From: Anastatus disparis
Lineage: Eukaryota > Arthropoda > Insecta > Hymenoptera > Eupelmidae
Length of the DNA stretch: 64,000 bases
Direction: 5' to 3'
Assembly (NCBI GenBank): GCA_017163975.1
Contig: JAFFSR010000221.1
Location: 8,122,001 to 8,186,000, forward strand
Shown piece after piece: positions 39,201 to 46,240 of the stretch. Position 1 is the stretch's first letter. The number at the start of each line of letters is the position of its first letter. The notes under the pieces were generated by a model. That model ran no database searches. It saw only the letters and a list, made by a program, of their open reading frames with translations, and was not told the origin of the DNA. Position numbers and translations under genes: made by a program.

Positions 39201-39409
39201 GGATGACAATTAATAAGATAATCGACAGCACGGGCACTTAATTCGGCCTGTGAATCAAAGGCCTGTGTGCCACGTGGATCGATGATAGTTGTAGCGTATT
39301 GTTCACGACGTGATGCCAGCCGTAATTCTAAGCTTCTACGAATGCTACTACTTCGGGCTTGAGTCTGGAATGACGGCTGTGCGGTCGTTGTCTCAGGAGC
39401 GCTGGGCAT
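144..39409 (-). CDS. PPP2R3A: PP2A regulatory subunit B'' (PR72/PR130 type), ten coding exons, 3' end outside window
   Basis: B'' regulatory subunit of protein phosphatase 2A, which in this family binds the scaffold A subunit and directs the catalytic subunit in a calcium-sensitive way. Ten exons with GT-AG borders and compatible phases join to 1071 codons plus two bases. The conserved core starts near residue 669 (FYFPGGK) and includes LYWKVPLF, QDVVETHPGLTFL, FYCVNRSWS and FSYEHFYVIYCKFWELD. EF-hand 1 is at about residues 868-879 (DRDHDLFIDKMD) and EF-hand 2 at about 947-958 (DLDGDGYLSMYE); both keep acidic residues at loop positions 1, 3, 5 and 12. The 636-residue first exon is mostly disordered, like the long PR130-type isoforms. 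The last codon in the window is split, so the C-terminus lies left of position 1. Family assignment is very secure; the alpha-type symbol is a convention, and Drosophila CG4733 is the likely counterpart. An extra in-frame exon inside the 21.5 kb intron cannot be excluded. Confidence 0.93.
593..880 (+). mobile_element. tRNA-derived SINE, left arm copy
   Basis: Head resembles a tRNA: A-box-like GTGGCTCATTCGGTA at about 606 and B-box GAGTTCGAATCCCG at about 649, with CAT in the anticodon position. The acceptor ends do not pair, so it is not a functional tRNA. A unique body follows (GTGCCTTGTTCACAAACACA; CTAATTAGCTCCTTAATGAT) with an AT-rich tail. The 5' boundary is inferred where the copy at 32.7-33.1 kb stops matching. 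Confidence 0.82.
1006..1293 (-). mobile_element. tRNA-derived SINE, right arm copy
   Basis: Reverse-complement partner of the left-arm copy, with the same A and B boxes and body. It differs at a few bases, including the anticodon loop (ATTAATA against ATTCATA). High identity between arms suggests recent duplication or gene conversion. Confidence 0.82.
1593..1766 (-). CDS. PPP2R3A: PPP2R3 exon 9
   Basis: 174-nt, 58-codon exon starting MLDMIHPAIPGK and containing the family-typical FYDTFFNLEKYLDHEQRDPF. The acceptor TAG is at 1767-1769 and the donor GTAAGT at 1587-1592. The initial ATG is internal to the protein, following CLCQ of the preceding exon, and is not a start codon. The DADGHE end replaces the acidic linker seen in relatives before SDWDRF. 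Confidence 0.93.
1860..1986 (-). CDS. PPP2R3A: PPP2R3 exon 8 with EF-hand 2
   Basis: 127-nt exon whose first base completes an arginine codon, then CMDLDGDGYLSMYELEYFYEE. The 12-residue loop DLDGDGYLSMYE is a canonical EF-hand with D, D, D and E at positions 1, 3, 5 and 12. Acceptor CAG at 1987-1989; donor GTAAGT at 1854-1859. It ends with CLCQ in phase 0. Confidence 0.94.
1987..3574 (-). other. PPP2R3 introns around exon 7
   Basis: Two introns, 1987-2320 and 2493-3574. No gene is seen. A small palindrome near 2980-3025 (13-bp arms AAATAAAATTTAC) includes a duplicated TACAATGTAAAT. The rest is AT-rich. Confidence 0.85.
2321..2492 (-). CDS. PPP2R3A: PPP2R3 exon 7
   Basis: 172-nt exon encoding (A)LSTRMIERIFSGAVTRG, then MSYTEFVWFLLSEEDK and AIEYWF, the strongly conserved segment between the two EF-hands. 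The first two bases complete an alanine split with the preceding exon and the last two begin the arginine finished by exon 8. Acceptor TAG at 2493-2495; donor GTAAAA at 2315-2320. Confidence 0.94.
3575..3818 (-). CDS. PPP2R3A: PPP2R3 exon 6 with EF-hand 1
   Basis: 244-nt exon (81 codons plus one base) starting VIARIFYCVNRSWSNK. It includes ELRRSNLLSVISILEHEEDI, FSYEHFYVIYCKFWELD and the EF-hand loop DRDHDLFIDKMD. Acceptor CAG at 3819-3821; donor GTAAGT at 3569-3574. In this family the aromatic-rich stretch before the first EF-hand contributes to contact with the scaffold A subunit; that role is family knowledge, not visible here. Confidence 0.95.
5094..5148 (-). pseudogene. Helitron Pif1-like helicase fragment (motif HGQLYAAVSRV)
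   Basis: Minus-strand REVFDHGQLYAAVSRV then a stop, matching the C-terminal SF1 helicase motif (HGQLYVALSR) of Helitron and Pif1 proteins. The reading frame lines up with the fragment at 8950-9010 once the 3.8 kb insertion and one target copy are set aside, apart from two stop codons. Confidence 0.85.
5164..5466 (+). pseudogene. GIY-YIG-like fragment of a Penelope-like retroelement
   Basis: An open frame contains HISDLKHNRDKSALVTHC, then SSHSFDTN, ILDIECNYQKRLLSEMIHIK and NCNNTR. This resembles the C-terminal half of the GIY-YIG nuclease of Penelope-like elements (EH..D....SALV.H....H.FDF....IL..E.N...R...E..HI......N.R). The N-terminal GIY and YIG motifs and the reverse transcriptase are missing. 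A stretch VSVSIFLYLQ seems to interrupt the expected QLNKRIAEHI-type run. Non-functional remnant; recognised from family pattern only. Confidence 0.7.
5885..7025. mobile_element. DNA element of about 1.14 kb with CCCTGGTAGAAA inverted ends
   Basis: Left end CCCTGGTAGAAAATTAAG and right-end complement CCCTGGTAGAAAGTTGAG are inverted, and further inverted similarity occurs inside (for example AGTCGCGAT near 5950 against ATCGCGACT near 6965). There is no transposase-like frame, so it is non-autonomous. I found no convincing target-site duplication. It lies inside the Penelope-like insertion and contains a nested MITE. Confidence 0.6.
6495..6751. mobile_element. 257-bp MITE with ~80-bp inverted repeats and TA target duplication
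   Basis: Ends begin CACTGTAAAA, flanked by TA on both sides (6493-6494, 6752-6753). About 80 bp at each side are inverted repeats, including GTTGGTCGACGATTTCAATG and CGACCATGCACCGTCGA. TA duplication and this size fit a Tc1/mariner-type non-autonomous element. It is nested in the 5885-7025 element. Confidence 0.85.
7695..8070. repeat. Foldback repeat 1
   Basis: Inverted arms of about 160-170 bp (7695-7864 and 7912-8070) start TTTAAGGAGTCTCAT and end in GCTCACT before a spacer of about 50 bp. The left arm has a small internal duplication of CTATAGTTTG. Confidence 0.85.
8206..8664. repeat. Foldback repeat 2
   Basis: Inverted arms (8206 to about 8384 and about 8503 to 8664) start TTAATAATTATTAAC and include GGTTCTCATGAACATATTGC in both. 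The spacer is about 120 bp and contains no gene. Confidence 0.85.
8950..9383 (-). pseudogene. Helitron Pif1-like helicase fragment (upstream part)
   Basis: Open frame at 9090-9383 includes NNESDE, LEYLNSFNPSSKLHLREKF, VMLIRNISINKGSCNSARLQ and KCKILTGG. These match the Pif1-type pattern (Y)PVEFLNSL.PSG...L.LK.G..IMLLRNL....GLCNGTRL. After a frame change, FTFKRT, a stop, and then ELSFAMTISKLRGQTFDNII follow at about 8950-9060, the FAMTINKSQGQTF motif. In Helitrons this helicase unwinds DNA during rolling-circle transposition; here it is broken. Confidence 0.8.
10106..10517. mobile_element. 412-bp MITE with GGGTGGGGCTCGAACATTAG ends and 8-bp target duplication
   Basis: Perfect 37-bp terminal inverted repeats start GGGTGGGGCTCGAACATTAG. 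The exact duplication ATCAGTTT is at 10098-10105 and 10518-10525. The 8-bp duplication suggests hAT-, P- or Merlin-type mobilisation, and the GG terminus leans toward Merlin, but no transposase is present to decide. Confidence 0.92.
10829..10924. mobile_element. Tiny inverted-repeat element or hairpin
   Basis: CCCTACAAAAAAAAATCAGG and the complement of the other side, CCCTGTTAAAAAAAATCAGG, form inverted ends continuing (C/T)GAGA(A/G)ATCA. About 95 bp in all. Target duplication is unclear (TG on both sides). Confidence 0.55.
11366..12110 (+). repeat. Tandem repeat, unit about 320 bp, about 2.3 copies
   Basis: Words such as GTATATTATAAAATAAC, ACTCGTATAAGYAAA and GCTTGTTTGTCAACTGTAAT recur at offsets of about 315 and 327 bp (units starting near 11366, 11680 and 12008). 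The copies are diverged. No coding frame; it looks like a short AT-rich satellite remnant. Confidence 0.8.
13212..13389 (-). CDS. PPP2R3A: PPP2R3 exon 5
   Basis: 178-nt exon (one base plus 59 codons) reading LTKTCHDEASKFVRIVTRG, then GILPEDLIPLVQDVVETHP and GLTFLKEATEFHSRYVHT, matching the family's DDAAKF and QDVVDTHPGLTFL blocks. Acceptor CAG at 13390-13392; donor GTAGGT at 13206-13211. It joins in phase to exon 6 across a 9.4 kb intron crowded with mobile elements. Confidence 0.94.
14004..14107 (-). CDS. PPP2R3A: PPP2R3 exon 4
   Basis: 104-nt exon encoding ACDLPLYWKVPLFLASGG and then DTNGIIEMSEFLDFWK plus two bases, matching the CPLYWKxPLFxAAGGERTGFV block. Acceptor TAG at 14108-14110; donor GTAAAG at 13998-14003. 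It joins exon 5 to give FWKELTKTC. Confidence 0.93.
14902..15031 (-). CDS. PPP2R3A: PPP2R3 exon 3
   Basis: 130-nt exon completing an arginine and continuing FYFPGGKPTPLSQVEATISR, then ITTAFHSLPGHRAARSQFH and TITK. It corresponds to the FYFPRGRP start of the conserved B'' core and the helical segment after it. Acceptor AAG before base 15031; donor GTATGT at 14896-14901. Confidence 0.92.
15380..15634. mobile_element. 255-bp MITE-like element with CCCACATAGC ends
   Basis: CCCACATAGCCCAAAATG at the left and the complement CCCACATAGCACAAAATG at the right form terminal inverted repeats. The inside is made of repeated AAAACATTTT-type words. No clear target duplication. It lies in the intron between exons 2 and 3 of PPP2R3. 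Confidence 0.7.
15917..16011 (-). CDS. PPP2R3A: PPP2R3 exon 2
   Basis: 95-nt exon encoding SYARDKVQPKSLPPHTTLQR and HVKANRNVHIP plus two bases of arginine. It is the linker just before FYFPGG, comparable to the PLPPPP...LARVPSFYFP region of vertebrate B'' proteins. Acceptor CAG after a long pyrimidine run at 16012; donor GTAAAA at 15911-15916. Phase 0 at its start fits the phase 0 end of the large first exon. Confidence 0.88.
19158..19253. repeat. GC-rich near-perfect hairpin
   Basis: 96 bp that fold on themselves: GGGAGAGAAGTTGACCAT at one side, its complement at the other, with TGCTCGCGTAT and TTGCCCCC inside, a small GAT bulge and a GAGCGCAGC-like centre. It is much richer in GC than the flanking intron. 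Confidence 0.9.
19158..19945. mobile_element. GC-rich repeat island, probable composite foldback element
   Basis: Besides the hairpin, CTTATTCCCGGCGAAAAGTA near 19275 is inverted relative to the segment at 19911-19943 (complement CTTATCCCCTGGCGAAAAGT). Two tandem units of about 95 bp (about 19645 and 19738) carry GAGAGGGAGAGAGTCAAT and GCCGGCGGACAGAGAAGGAT. A complementary TATCCTTCTCTGTCC occurs at about 19392. The nested inverted and direct repeats suggest a mobile element, but no family is recognised. Confidence 0.55.
21000..21190. promoter_or_regulatory. Candidate intronic regulatory island
   Basis: A higher-GC patch with CACTTTGTGGTTACGTCATT (21101-21120), which overlaps a Runx-type TGTGGTT word with a CRE/AP-1-like TTACGTCAT, followed by GTCGACGTGACTTGACACTC. 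Motif presence only; such words occur by chance. Confidence 0.2.
32711..33090 (-). mobile_element. Third copy of the same tRNA-derived SINE
   Basis: Minus-strand head at about 33090-33006 carries GTGGCTCATTCGGTAGAGC and GTGTTCGAATCCCA with CGT in the anticodon place (threonine-like). The body matches the copies at 0.6 and 1.2 kb. An (AAAT)n-containing stretch of about 100 bp interrupts the tail before the shared AT-rich end at 32711-32750. The flank past the 5' end differs from that of the palindrome, which defines the SINE boundary. Confidence 0.82.
36170..36320. promoter_or_regulatory. Candidate alternative promoter or enhancer island
   Basis: Higher-GC patch with a 9-bp perfect hairpin GATCGGCCG / CGGCCGATC (36290-36298, 36307-36315). 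A minus-strand TATATAAAA-like word lies at about 36171-36181. It sits 1.2 kb downstream of the first coding exon, where a short-isoform promoter could lie. Weak evidence. Confidence 0.2.
37502..39409 (-). CDS. PPP2R3A: PPP2R3 first coding exon, long N-terminal region
   Basis: 1908-nt exon of 636 codons from ATG at 39407-39409 to ...EVHSKAQ, ending at donor GTGAGT (37496-37501). Open frame continues 18 codons into the intron; that tail (VSRELKFFFKRK...) is read-through, not protein. An in-frame TAA lies three codons upstream of the ATG, which fixes the start unless splicing differs. Residues 1-150 are basic and helical-looking (SLELRLASRREQYA; HELRRKFP; ISDHAEAIYQTWKRKG); residues 150-515 are Ser/Pro/Gln/Thr rich and likely disordered; about 517-540 is a KEKEKDKDKDK charged tract; the last 96 residues (SRWGLRLNSPRPRP...GSVAERVLIFEKCPSELLLDKR) look more constrained. 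It corresponds to the long PR130-like isoform; a shorter isoform could start from another first exon within the following intron. Confidence 0.92.
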
Positions 39410-39848
39410 AGCTTTTTAAGCAGCCAGCCCTCTGTAGCGCGTTGAGATTGATCGCGAATAATGATCAGCCAACTGATGATTATAATTAGTGGTCGTTGAC
39501 GTACCGATGAGATTGCATTTTGAGATATTCTTTAATGTCATTGTGTTTTGAAGACGTTTGGTGAAAATAAGTTTTAAGTCAGGTCTTTGATATGTATACA
39601 CGCTTGTTGATTGAAGATTTTAAAAATATTTGGCTTACTGGATTAGTATGTCTATTGTCAGAAAACTTTTTTTTATTATTTATGAATTTCATTAAGCACT
39701 TTCATGGAATTCTTTTGTACGAGATTTTGTACATTAAAGCACACGTTTTCAAGCACTTTGTAAATACGAAGTTAAAAAACTCTCTTGTCACTTTTTATAT
39801 CACTATTGATGAGAGCACGTTGCGGTTTTTAAATCTTAGCACAAACAT
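39410..39848 (-). other. 5' untranslated part of the first coding exon
   Basis: On the minus strand a near-perfect splice acceptor (a long T-rich tract ending GTTTCAG) sits at 39849-39851, so the coding exon probably begins at 39848 and carries about 439 nt of leader. The leader contains short upstream ORFs. One, with ATG at 39539-39541, runs 41 codons in the same frame as the main protein and ends at TAA 39416-39418, only two codons before the main ATG. Inference from splice-site quality alone. Confidence 0.5.
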
Positions 39849-42800
39849 CTGAAACAAAAAAAAATAATAAAATTATTTCAGGATGTACGTAATATTATAT
39901 TAAAAGTAAAAAAAATTTCATCATCATAGTATTGTTATTTTAATAATAACTAATTTATATTCAGTGTCTCATCGAAAGAATAATAATAAAACTTGTAGTA
40001 AGAATAATTTGTATTAAAATTTATGCGCTCGTAGATTATCACCAGTAACAGGCTAGAACGACATCCAATTTAGATTGTCAATAGCTATTAATGGTAACAT
40101 ATAGTGAATATGTTCTAACGATACGACATGTAGGTTAAATTATTTCAACAAAAAAAAAAAAAAAAACACAGGGACATTGAACTCGAACTGCGGTGTACAA
40201 GCATTTTGCCTTGAATCAAATTTAAAAGCCCTGCCAAGTATACCTATTTACGTTTGCATTGCACATTACCTATACGTGAGACTTACAGAATACGTTAAAA
40301 GCTCTTATCTTAACTTTCAATTGACTTCGAATTATCATTCCTTGTGCGCTAACATGAGCAATAACAATTTACTTATGTCTTTGATAAAAATCACATTTTA
40401 CCCTAAACGTGTACTTTTATTTATTTTATCTAGTTATTTAATTAAAATTATTTAAACAAATAAAACAACCGTAAATGTTAATCTAATCATACTAGATTAC
40501 TTGCTAATTAAAAGTTCAGAAATGCAGGATAAAAGTTATTTTTTGTTGCTTTTATAAAATAATACGAATTGAAGTAGTTATTTTTAGTGTACACATTAAT
40601 TTAATATTAAAAATAAACCTTCGATTTAAGGCTAATTTTTGAGCACATCTTTTGCCAAAATGATCACGAAATTCAACGATTATTAAGTGGCTTCTGTCAT
40701 GCTTATAAAAAAAACGATGAACATCGTATATAAAATAGTAACATGAAACAAAGTTGCCGGCTTACGTCAAATAAGTTATTATTATCCTCAATGTTTTCAA
40801 ACGATGCATTTTGTATATCAGTAACTCAATACATTTTTTCAAAAAATTACAATTTTCTGCTAACATTGACAATTCCAAATGTATACAGAAGATAATATTT
40901 AACAAAAAAATTACTTAAATGATGTCATTACGAAGTTAGTCCTTCACAGAATGTGCATCAATATGACATCATCCTGGTTATATAAAAATAAATATTATCT
41001 TTTGTAAATTTCAAATTAAATTTTACAAAATTAAAAAAAAAACTTTCGAAAAAAAAGAAGTCATTACGGTTACCGCGTGCACTGAATCGTTTAAAGATTA
41101 GCATAGCGATTAAAGTAAAAAGTAAAAAAAAAAACCTTAGCGTAATAACCCAATTACGAGCGCAGCACAATAACACTGACGTGAGACTTGTTTTGTGTTT
41201 TAAGCTCGAAAATAAATGGAGAATGAATAGTTTGAACGTGCGTGAGAAAGAAAGACGCGAGTATAAGATGAAAGGAGTATATTGTGTGTATATATGTAAC
41301 CTTTAAAAAAGTTTGCCCAACAAATATGCATAAGTTATGCTTATGTATATATGTATAATACACCCGCGCAAAAAACATTTCTTATGTACTTTCACCCCAA
41401 GCACGTGCGTGTATTTAAACTTCAAGTAAAAGGAACAAGATAATGTAATTAAGAAAAAAAAACCTTTTTTTAAATAACTATACCATTTATTTAATGTTTT
41501 TCTCAGATTTTAAATATTTTACAGCAAAGTTTATATTTACAATAAAATTTATGCAACTATAGTTTAATATAAATATTCGTAAAAGAAACTAATTTTAAAT
41601 CTATCATCAAGTATTGTTTTTATAAAATTACATGTAAATCAAATAAATTATATACAATTTCATGAAACTCATGGTTTATTAAGCAAAAAATTGATATAAA
41701 GATAAAATAATATTAAATTAAATATATTAAAAATTCTCATAAGTCTTTGTGTTTGCCGATTTGACTTATAGAAATTATAGAAGATCCAGTCGAGCATGGA
41801 TGTATAACTAGTTTAAAAAGAGAAAAAAAAAGAAAATTACACAATGAATGTCGTCACGAGACTTTTTAACCGAGTACAATGAAGTGATGTCACAATGGGG
41901 CGAAAAGGAATATTTAATAATTTCCAAGCAACTTAACTTCATTTGAAAATTAACTTATATTATAGTGTACGTATAGTAATTAACAAAAAAAAACTTTGTT
42001 TCCAAGAATTTCAAGTTCTTTAAGAATTTTTTTAGATGCTCGTTACAACAATTAAAATAGGTATAACTTCTAAACAAATCTAAGAAAAGTTTGATCAAGA
42101 GATCTTTGATCATTTTTTACTGCTTTTATATTTTAATTCCTCTTTAAGAAGATGAATTACAACACTTTTTCTCTTGAATAACAAAATTGTAAAACGAATT
42201 TAAAAAGCTACAATAGGTTTATTTAGACTTATATTGAAAAGGCAAATACTTCTTACGAGTCATCCTTTTTTAAATTCTACTTTATTTTACTTTTATTTCT
42301 GCTGTGGTCAGTTAAATTGATTTTAAATTGCGTCGAAGAATTAAAAAGTTCCAATTTCAACAAGCTACAAGAATTCAAGAAAATCAAATGCTCCAAAAAT
42401 AAAGTAAGTGCTAAAAATTCTGGCAAATATTCAAATTTTTCATTAATTTTATGCTTTATTTTGAAAATAAATTCTACACGTTTGTTTAAACAAATTGAAG
42501 CAGTAAGTGTTCGATTAATTTAATTTTCTAATGTTTTTTCTTTTATTAATTCGTGAAAATCACATTATTAAAAATATAAAAAGTTTCGAGTAACACTGAT
42601 TTTAACTTGGTTACTAAATCATCTATATAAATAATCAAAAATAATTTCATATGTAATTATTTCCTTCACGCTACCTGGTAAATTTCAAAATATTTTCTAA
42701 ATTAGAAAAAATATGTTAAAATCTATTACCTAAATATTTGTAATATAACTTTTGTATCCTTTTATAGAACTTGGAATTTCTTAATTCAACGATTAATTCT

Positions 42801-45547
42801 TCAAAATTTAACATTCGTTTCACAATTTTGACATATACAGTTAAAAAATCTAGTTTTTTTTAAAGAGAAAGCAAAAACCAAATGAAAGTATTTAAGCATT
42901 ACTGTATATCAAAGAAATAAATAAAAAGAAGAGAAAATTGCGCGAAAGTATATGAATGAAAAAAAAAAGAAAGAATCAAGTATGTATAAGAAACATTAGC
43001 GCTGAGTTTATACATCCTTTTTTTCCATATCCTAAGATTGAAATTCTTTTCTCGTGTCACTAGCTTATAGTCAAAGTCATCGTCTCTTTTATTTAATTTA
43101 TTTTTTTTCTTTCTCTCCTTTGTGTCCGTCTTTTGACGTGGCTTGAACTCTCTTAAAGCCGCTACTTATACAATACACGTATATACGCGTGTATCTTATA
43201 TACGCGCGTGAGCGAGCCATTTACATTTATGCTGAGTACATATGAAAGCAAGCAACATTATAAGAGATCCTTCTAGTTCTCAATTCGCAATGAGAACTTT
43301 TGCTTATACATACACAAGCGTTTGTCTATCGGATCTATTATAAAAGAACCAAGCGACATGCTTCAAAAGGATATGTCGTGAGTTTTAACTTTATGCTACA
43401 ATATTTTGCATTTTGAGTTTACAGCTAAATTTCCATTTTTCCTTCTATAAGCACGTTTTTAATTCTCATTATTTTTTTAAGCTTTTCAATAATTTTAATT
43501 TCATTTTAATAATTTTGCTCCTTTTTTAAATCTTTCTTAATCAATTAAGTTATTTAGAATATTTTTTAAATTATAATTTTTATTAAAATTTTATTAGTGT
43601 ATAATTTCAACAAATAAAAGATTATAAGTGAAACATAAAAAGTAAATCTATTGCATCGGTTATTTTCATAAAAAAGGCTTCTTTTCAGAAAAAATATTAC
43701 ACAATTTTCTAAAATGGATTACTACAAATGAGATTTATTATGTAATAAATAAAGTAATTTCTCTTTTGATCGATAAATATTTTAAAATTGTAAATATATG
43801 TAGATACATTTTTTTAAAAATTTAATAAAAATAATGCACATTTAAAAAAGTTATAATCAACTTTTAAAAAGAAAACATAAGATTATATAAAATTCTTAAA
43901 ACAATCTCTAGTCTAAACAAAATTTTAAAAATGTTCAAAAATCAACTCTATAAAAGAAGAGATTAATAATATTAGTTTCAATATACATAACTTCTCCATC
44001 TTTATCATCCCAAATAAAATAAAAAAAAAAAACGAACATTCATCAGAAAGTGTCTTGGTATACCGTCGCGCTGCTACAAGAACTTTAAATGGGGAATTTC
44101 GTTTATGTAATATCTCGCTCGCATACATATACGACTGACAGAATAAAAAAAAAGGGAGAAAGAGCGAACGAATGTATGTTAATATATAAAGAGACAGATC
44201 GAGAAACTCGAATGAATCAAAAAGAACGGAATATATAGTATTAGTTGCATGCCTAACCGTTCAGCTTCTCTCTTTCTCTCAGTGGCATTAGGTCTTCTAA
44301 ATTTAGCTTACACACATAGCGGCAACCGAAGACTTGTGCCACGCGTTGAACTATACTCTTGTTTTGCACTCAAACTTTATATATACCCTCTTTTACAATT
44401 TTTAACTATCTTTTAAAAAAAAAATATTTTTTTTATTTTTTTTATTTATTTATATTACTGGAGAAGAAAATGTGTATAATATAGAATGTTATAATAAGTA
44501 TTTAACATTTTGATGCTATGAGTTCACAGTCGGTGAGGAAATGCATAACGTGTAGGTGGACATGTCGAGGCAAACATCACATTGTATAATAAGAAATTTT
44601 ATTCTACAATATTATGGTTTAATGTAATTTTTAAGAAATTCATAAATGATGAATGAAAAATTGTACAATTTCCAGTTAAAACTTTAGTATCATATTACAT
44701 TCCACGTAAAATCTCCTCTTTTATACATACATACAATTTTTTTTTTCTTTATTTTATAGTAAACAAATTTTTATTCAATATCGCACAACTGACTTATTTA
44801 AATTTTCTAAAATTTTTTTTCTTTTGCAATGAAGAAAATTAAATACCATATCATCAATTGTCTTTAATTTTGTTGATTGATATTGTAGCACTGCCAATCG
44901 TCATTTATATAAACATTAATAAATCCATTTAATATCAGGAAACGATAGGAAAAATATGATATACCGCTAGGTTTGATTAACTTAATTAATCTAATTACTG
45001 TCAATCGATACAATAAATTTCTAAAGAATTAAGTCATTCGTGTTATGCGGTAATAATCATCGAATGTATACATGAACCCTTAATTAGATTTTATCATCGT
45101 TTTAATGATTTTTATTCAACGTTGTAATTCTATTTTAAAATTATTCTATCAAAAAGTTTATAATGTGCACAACAAAATTGTCTTTGAAGTATTATTTATT
45201 TATAACTTTGTCATCATTGTTGTAGCATTCGAAAGCATTGGATGCGGCTTAAATTTAGTAAAAGTTACAGCGATAGCGTTAAAGTTTTATTTAAAAAGAT
45301 TTACGGTTTTTCGTTTTAAGAATAACAACAAAGTTATCAACGGGTTTTACCAATATTTTAATACTATCAGAAATAAAATAAAAAAAAAATTAAATTTCAA
45401 TAAAACAAGAATTTTAATTAATTTTCATTTCACAATTTGATGATGCACAAAATAAAAAATAATTATAAAAAAAAACACAATTCACCGATCACTCGTAATA
45501 ATAAAATCATTATAAATAATATTGTTTAAAAAACGCAATGAGTTTAC
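39849..45547 (-). other. Presumed 5' UTR intron, no gene seen
   Basis: AT-rich with no convincing coding frame. If the leader exon at 45548-46059 is real, this is its intron; otherwise it is intergenic. Contains a long A-run at 40149 and a mixed-GC island at 43.1-43.3 kb. Confidence 0.5.
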
Positions 45548-46240
45548 CTAGTAGACATGTTATTCTCCGTTCAGCATTAAAAAATTTTCACGTCTCGTCG
45601 TATCATATACATATATATGTATCCATACTTCTTGTGTTCTCCAAAGCCTAAAATAAACAGCACCAAGTTCACTTTCGCACGGAGTTGCGCCGCGCTCCTT
45701 AATGCTTCTCGCGCTTTTATTATTTTTGCTCCGGCCACCTCACTAAAATAAAGCGATATTCAAGCGCTTAAAACTTATGTTCACCAACCAAAAATTTAAA
45801 AAAAAATAAAAAAACTCAATTAAAAAAAAGCAATTTTAAAGAAAAGAATGAAAAATAAACTATTCACAAAAGAATGATAAAAAATGTATAAATTACAAAC
45901 TATAACTACCTAAGTATATCTAAGGTGTGAAAAAATAAATTAAAAATGTTGCACTTGATGAAAGAAATAGTATGGGAACGCGATGTTTTGGTTTTGATTT
46001 TTTTGTTTTCGAAAAAATAAAAGCCACGATACGCACGGTGCAAGCGAACGAAGCCGACTGAGCTGGCGGGCTCTCTCTCTCCTTGAAAACCTCGCTTCTT
46101 GTGTATCTGTATAATACACAACTCCCTCCGCTTTGAGCGCTCGCTACACTCTAGCGGCTAGCATCGCATAGATCTATGTATACGTACACACGTACACAAG
46201 CTTTATACGTAATACTATGGCTCCGCGTTAAGCAAAACTC
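45548..46240 (-). promoter_or_regulatory. Candidate promoter and non-coding first exon of the PPP2R3 gene
   Basis: A segment with clearly higher GC than its surroundings, with GA/CT runs and CG-containing words. Read on the minus strand, an initiator-like CTCAGTCGG centres on about 46059, and a donor-like TAG|GTAAAC lies at 45548. This would give a non-coding exon of about 510 nt splicing to the acceptor at 39849. Position and strand fit, but no transcript evidence is available, and other GC-richer islands occur at 47.1, 48.6, 52.5 and 54.3 kb. Confidence 0.3.

Noticed and set aside
45105..45440. 111-codon open frame on the plus strand
   Set aside because: AT-driven composition (F, I, K, N) and no recognisable domain; expected by chance in such DNA.
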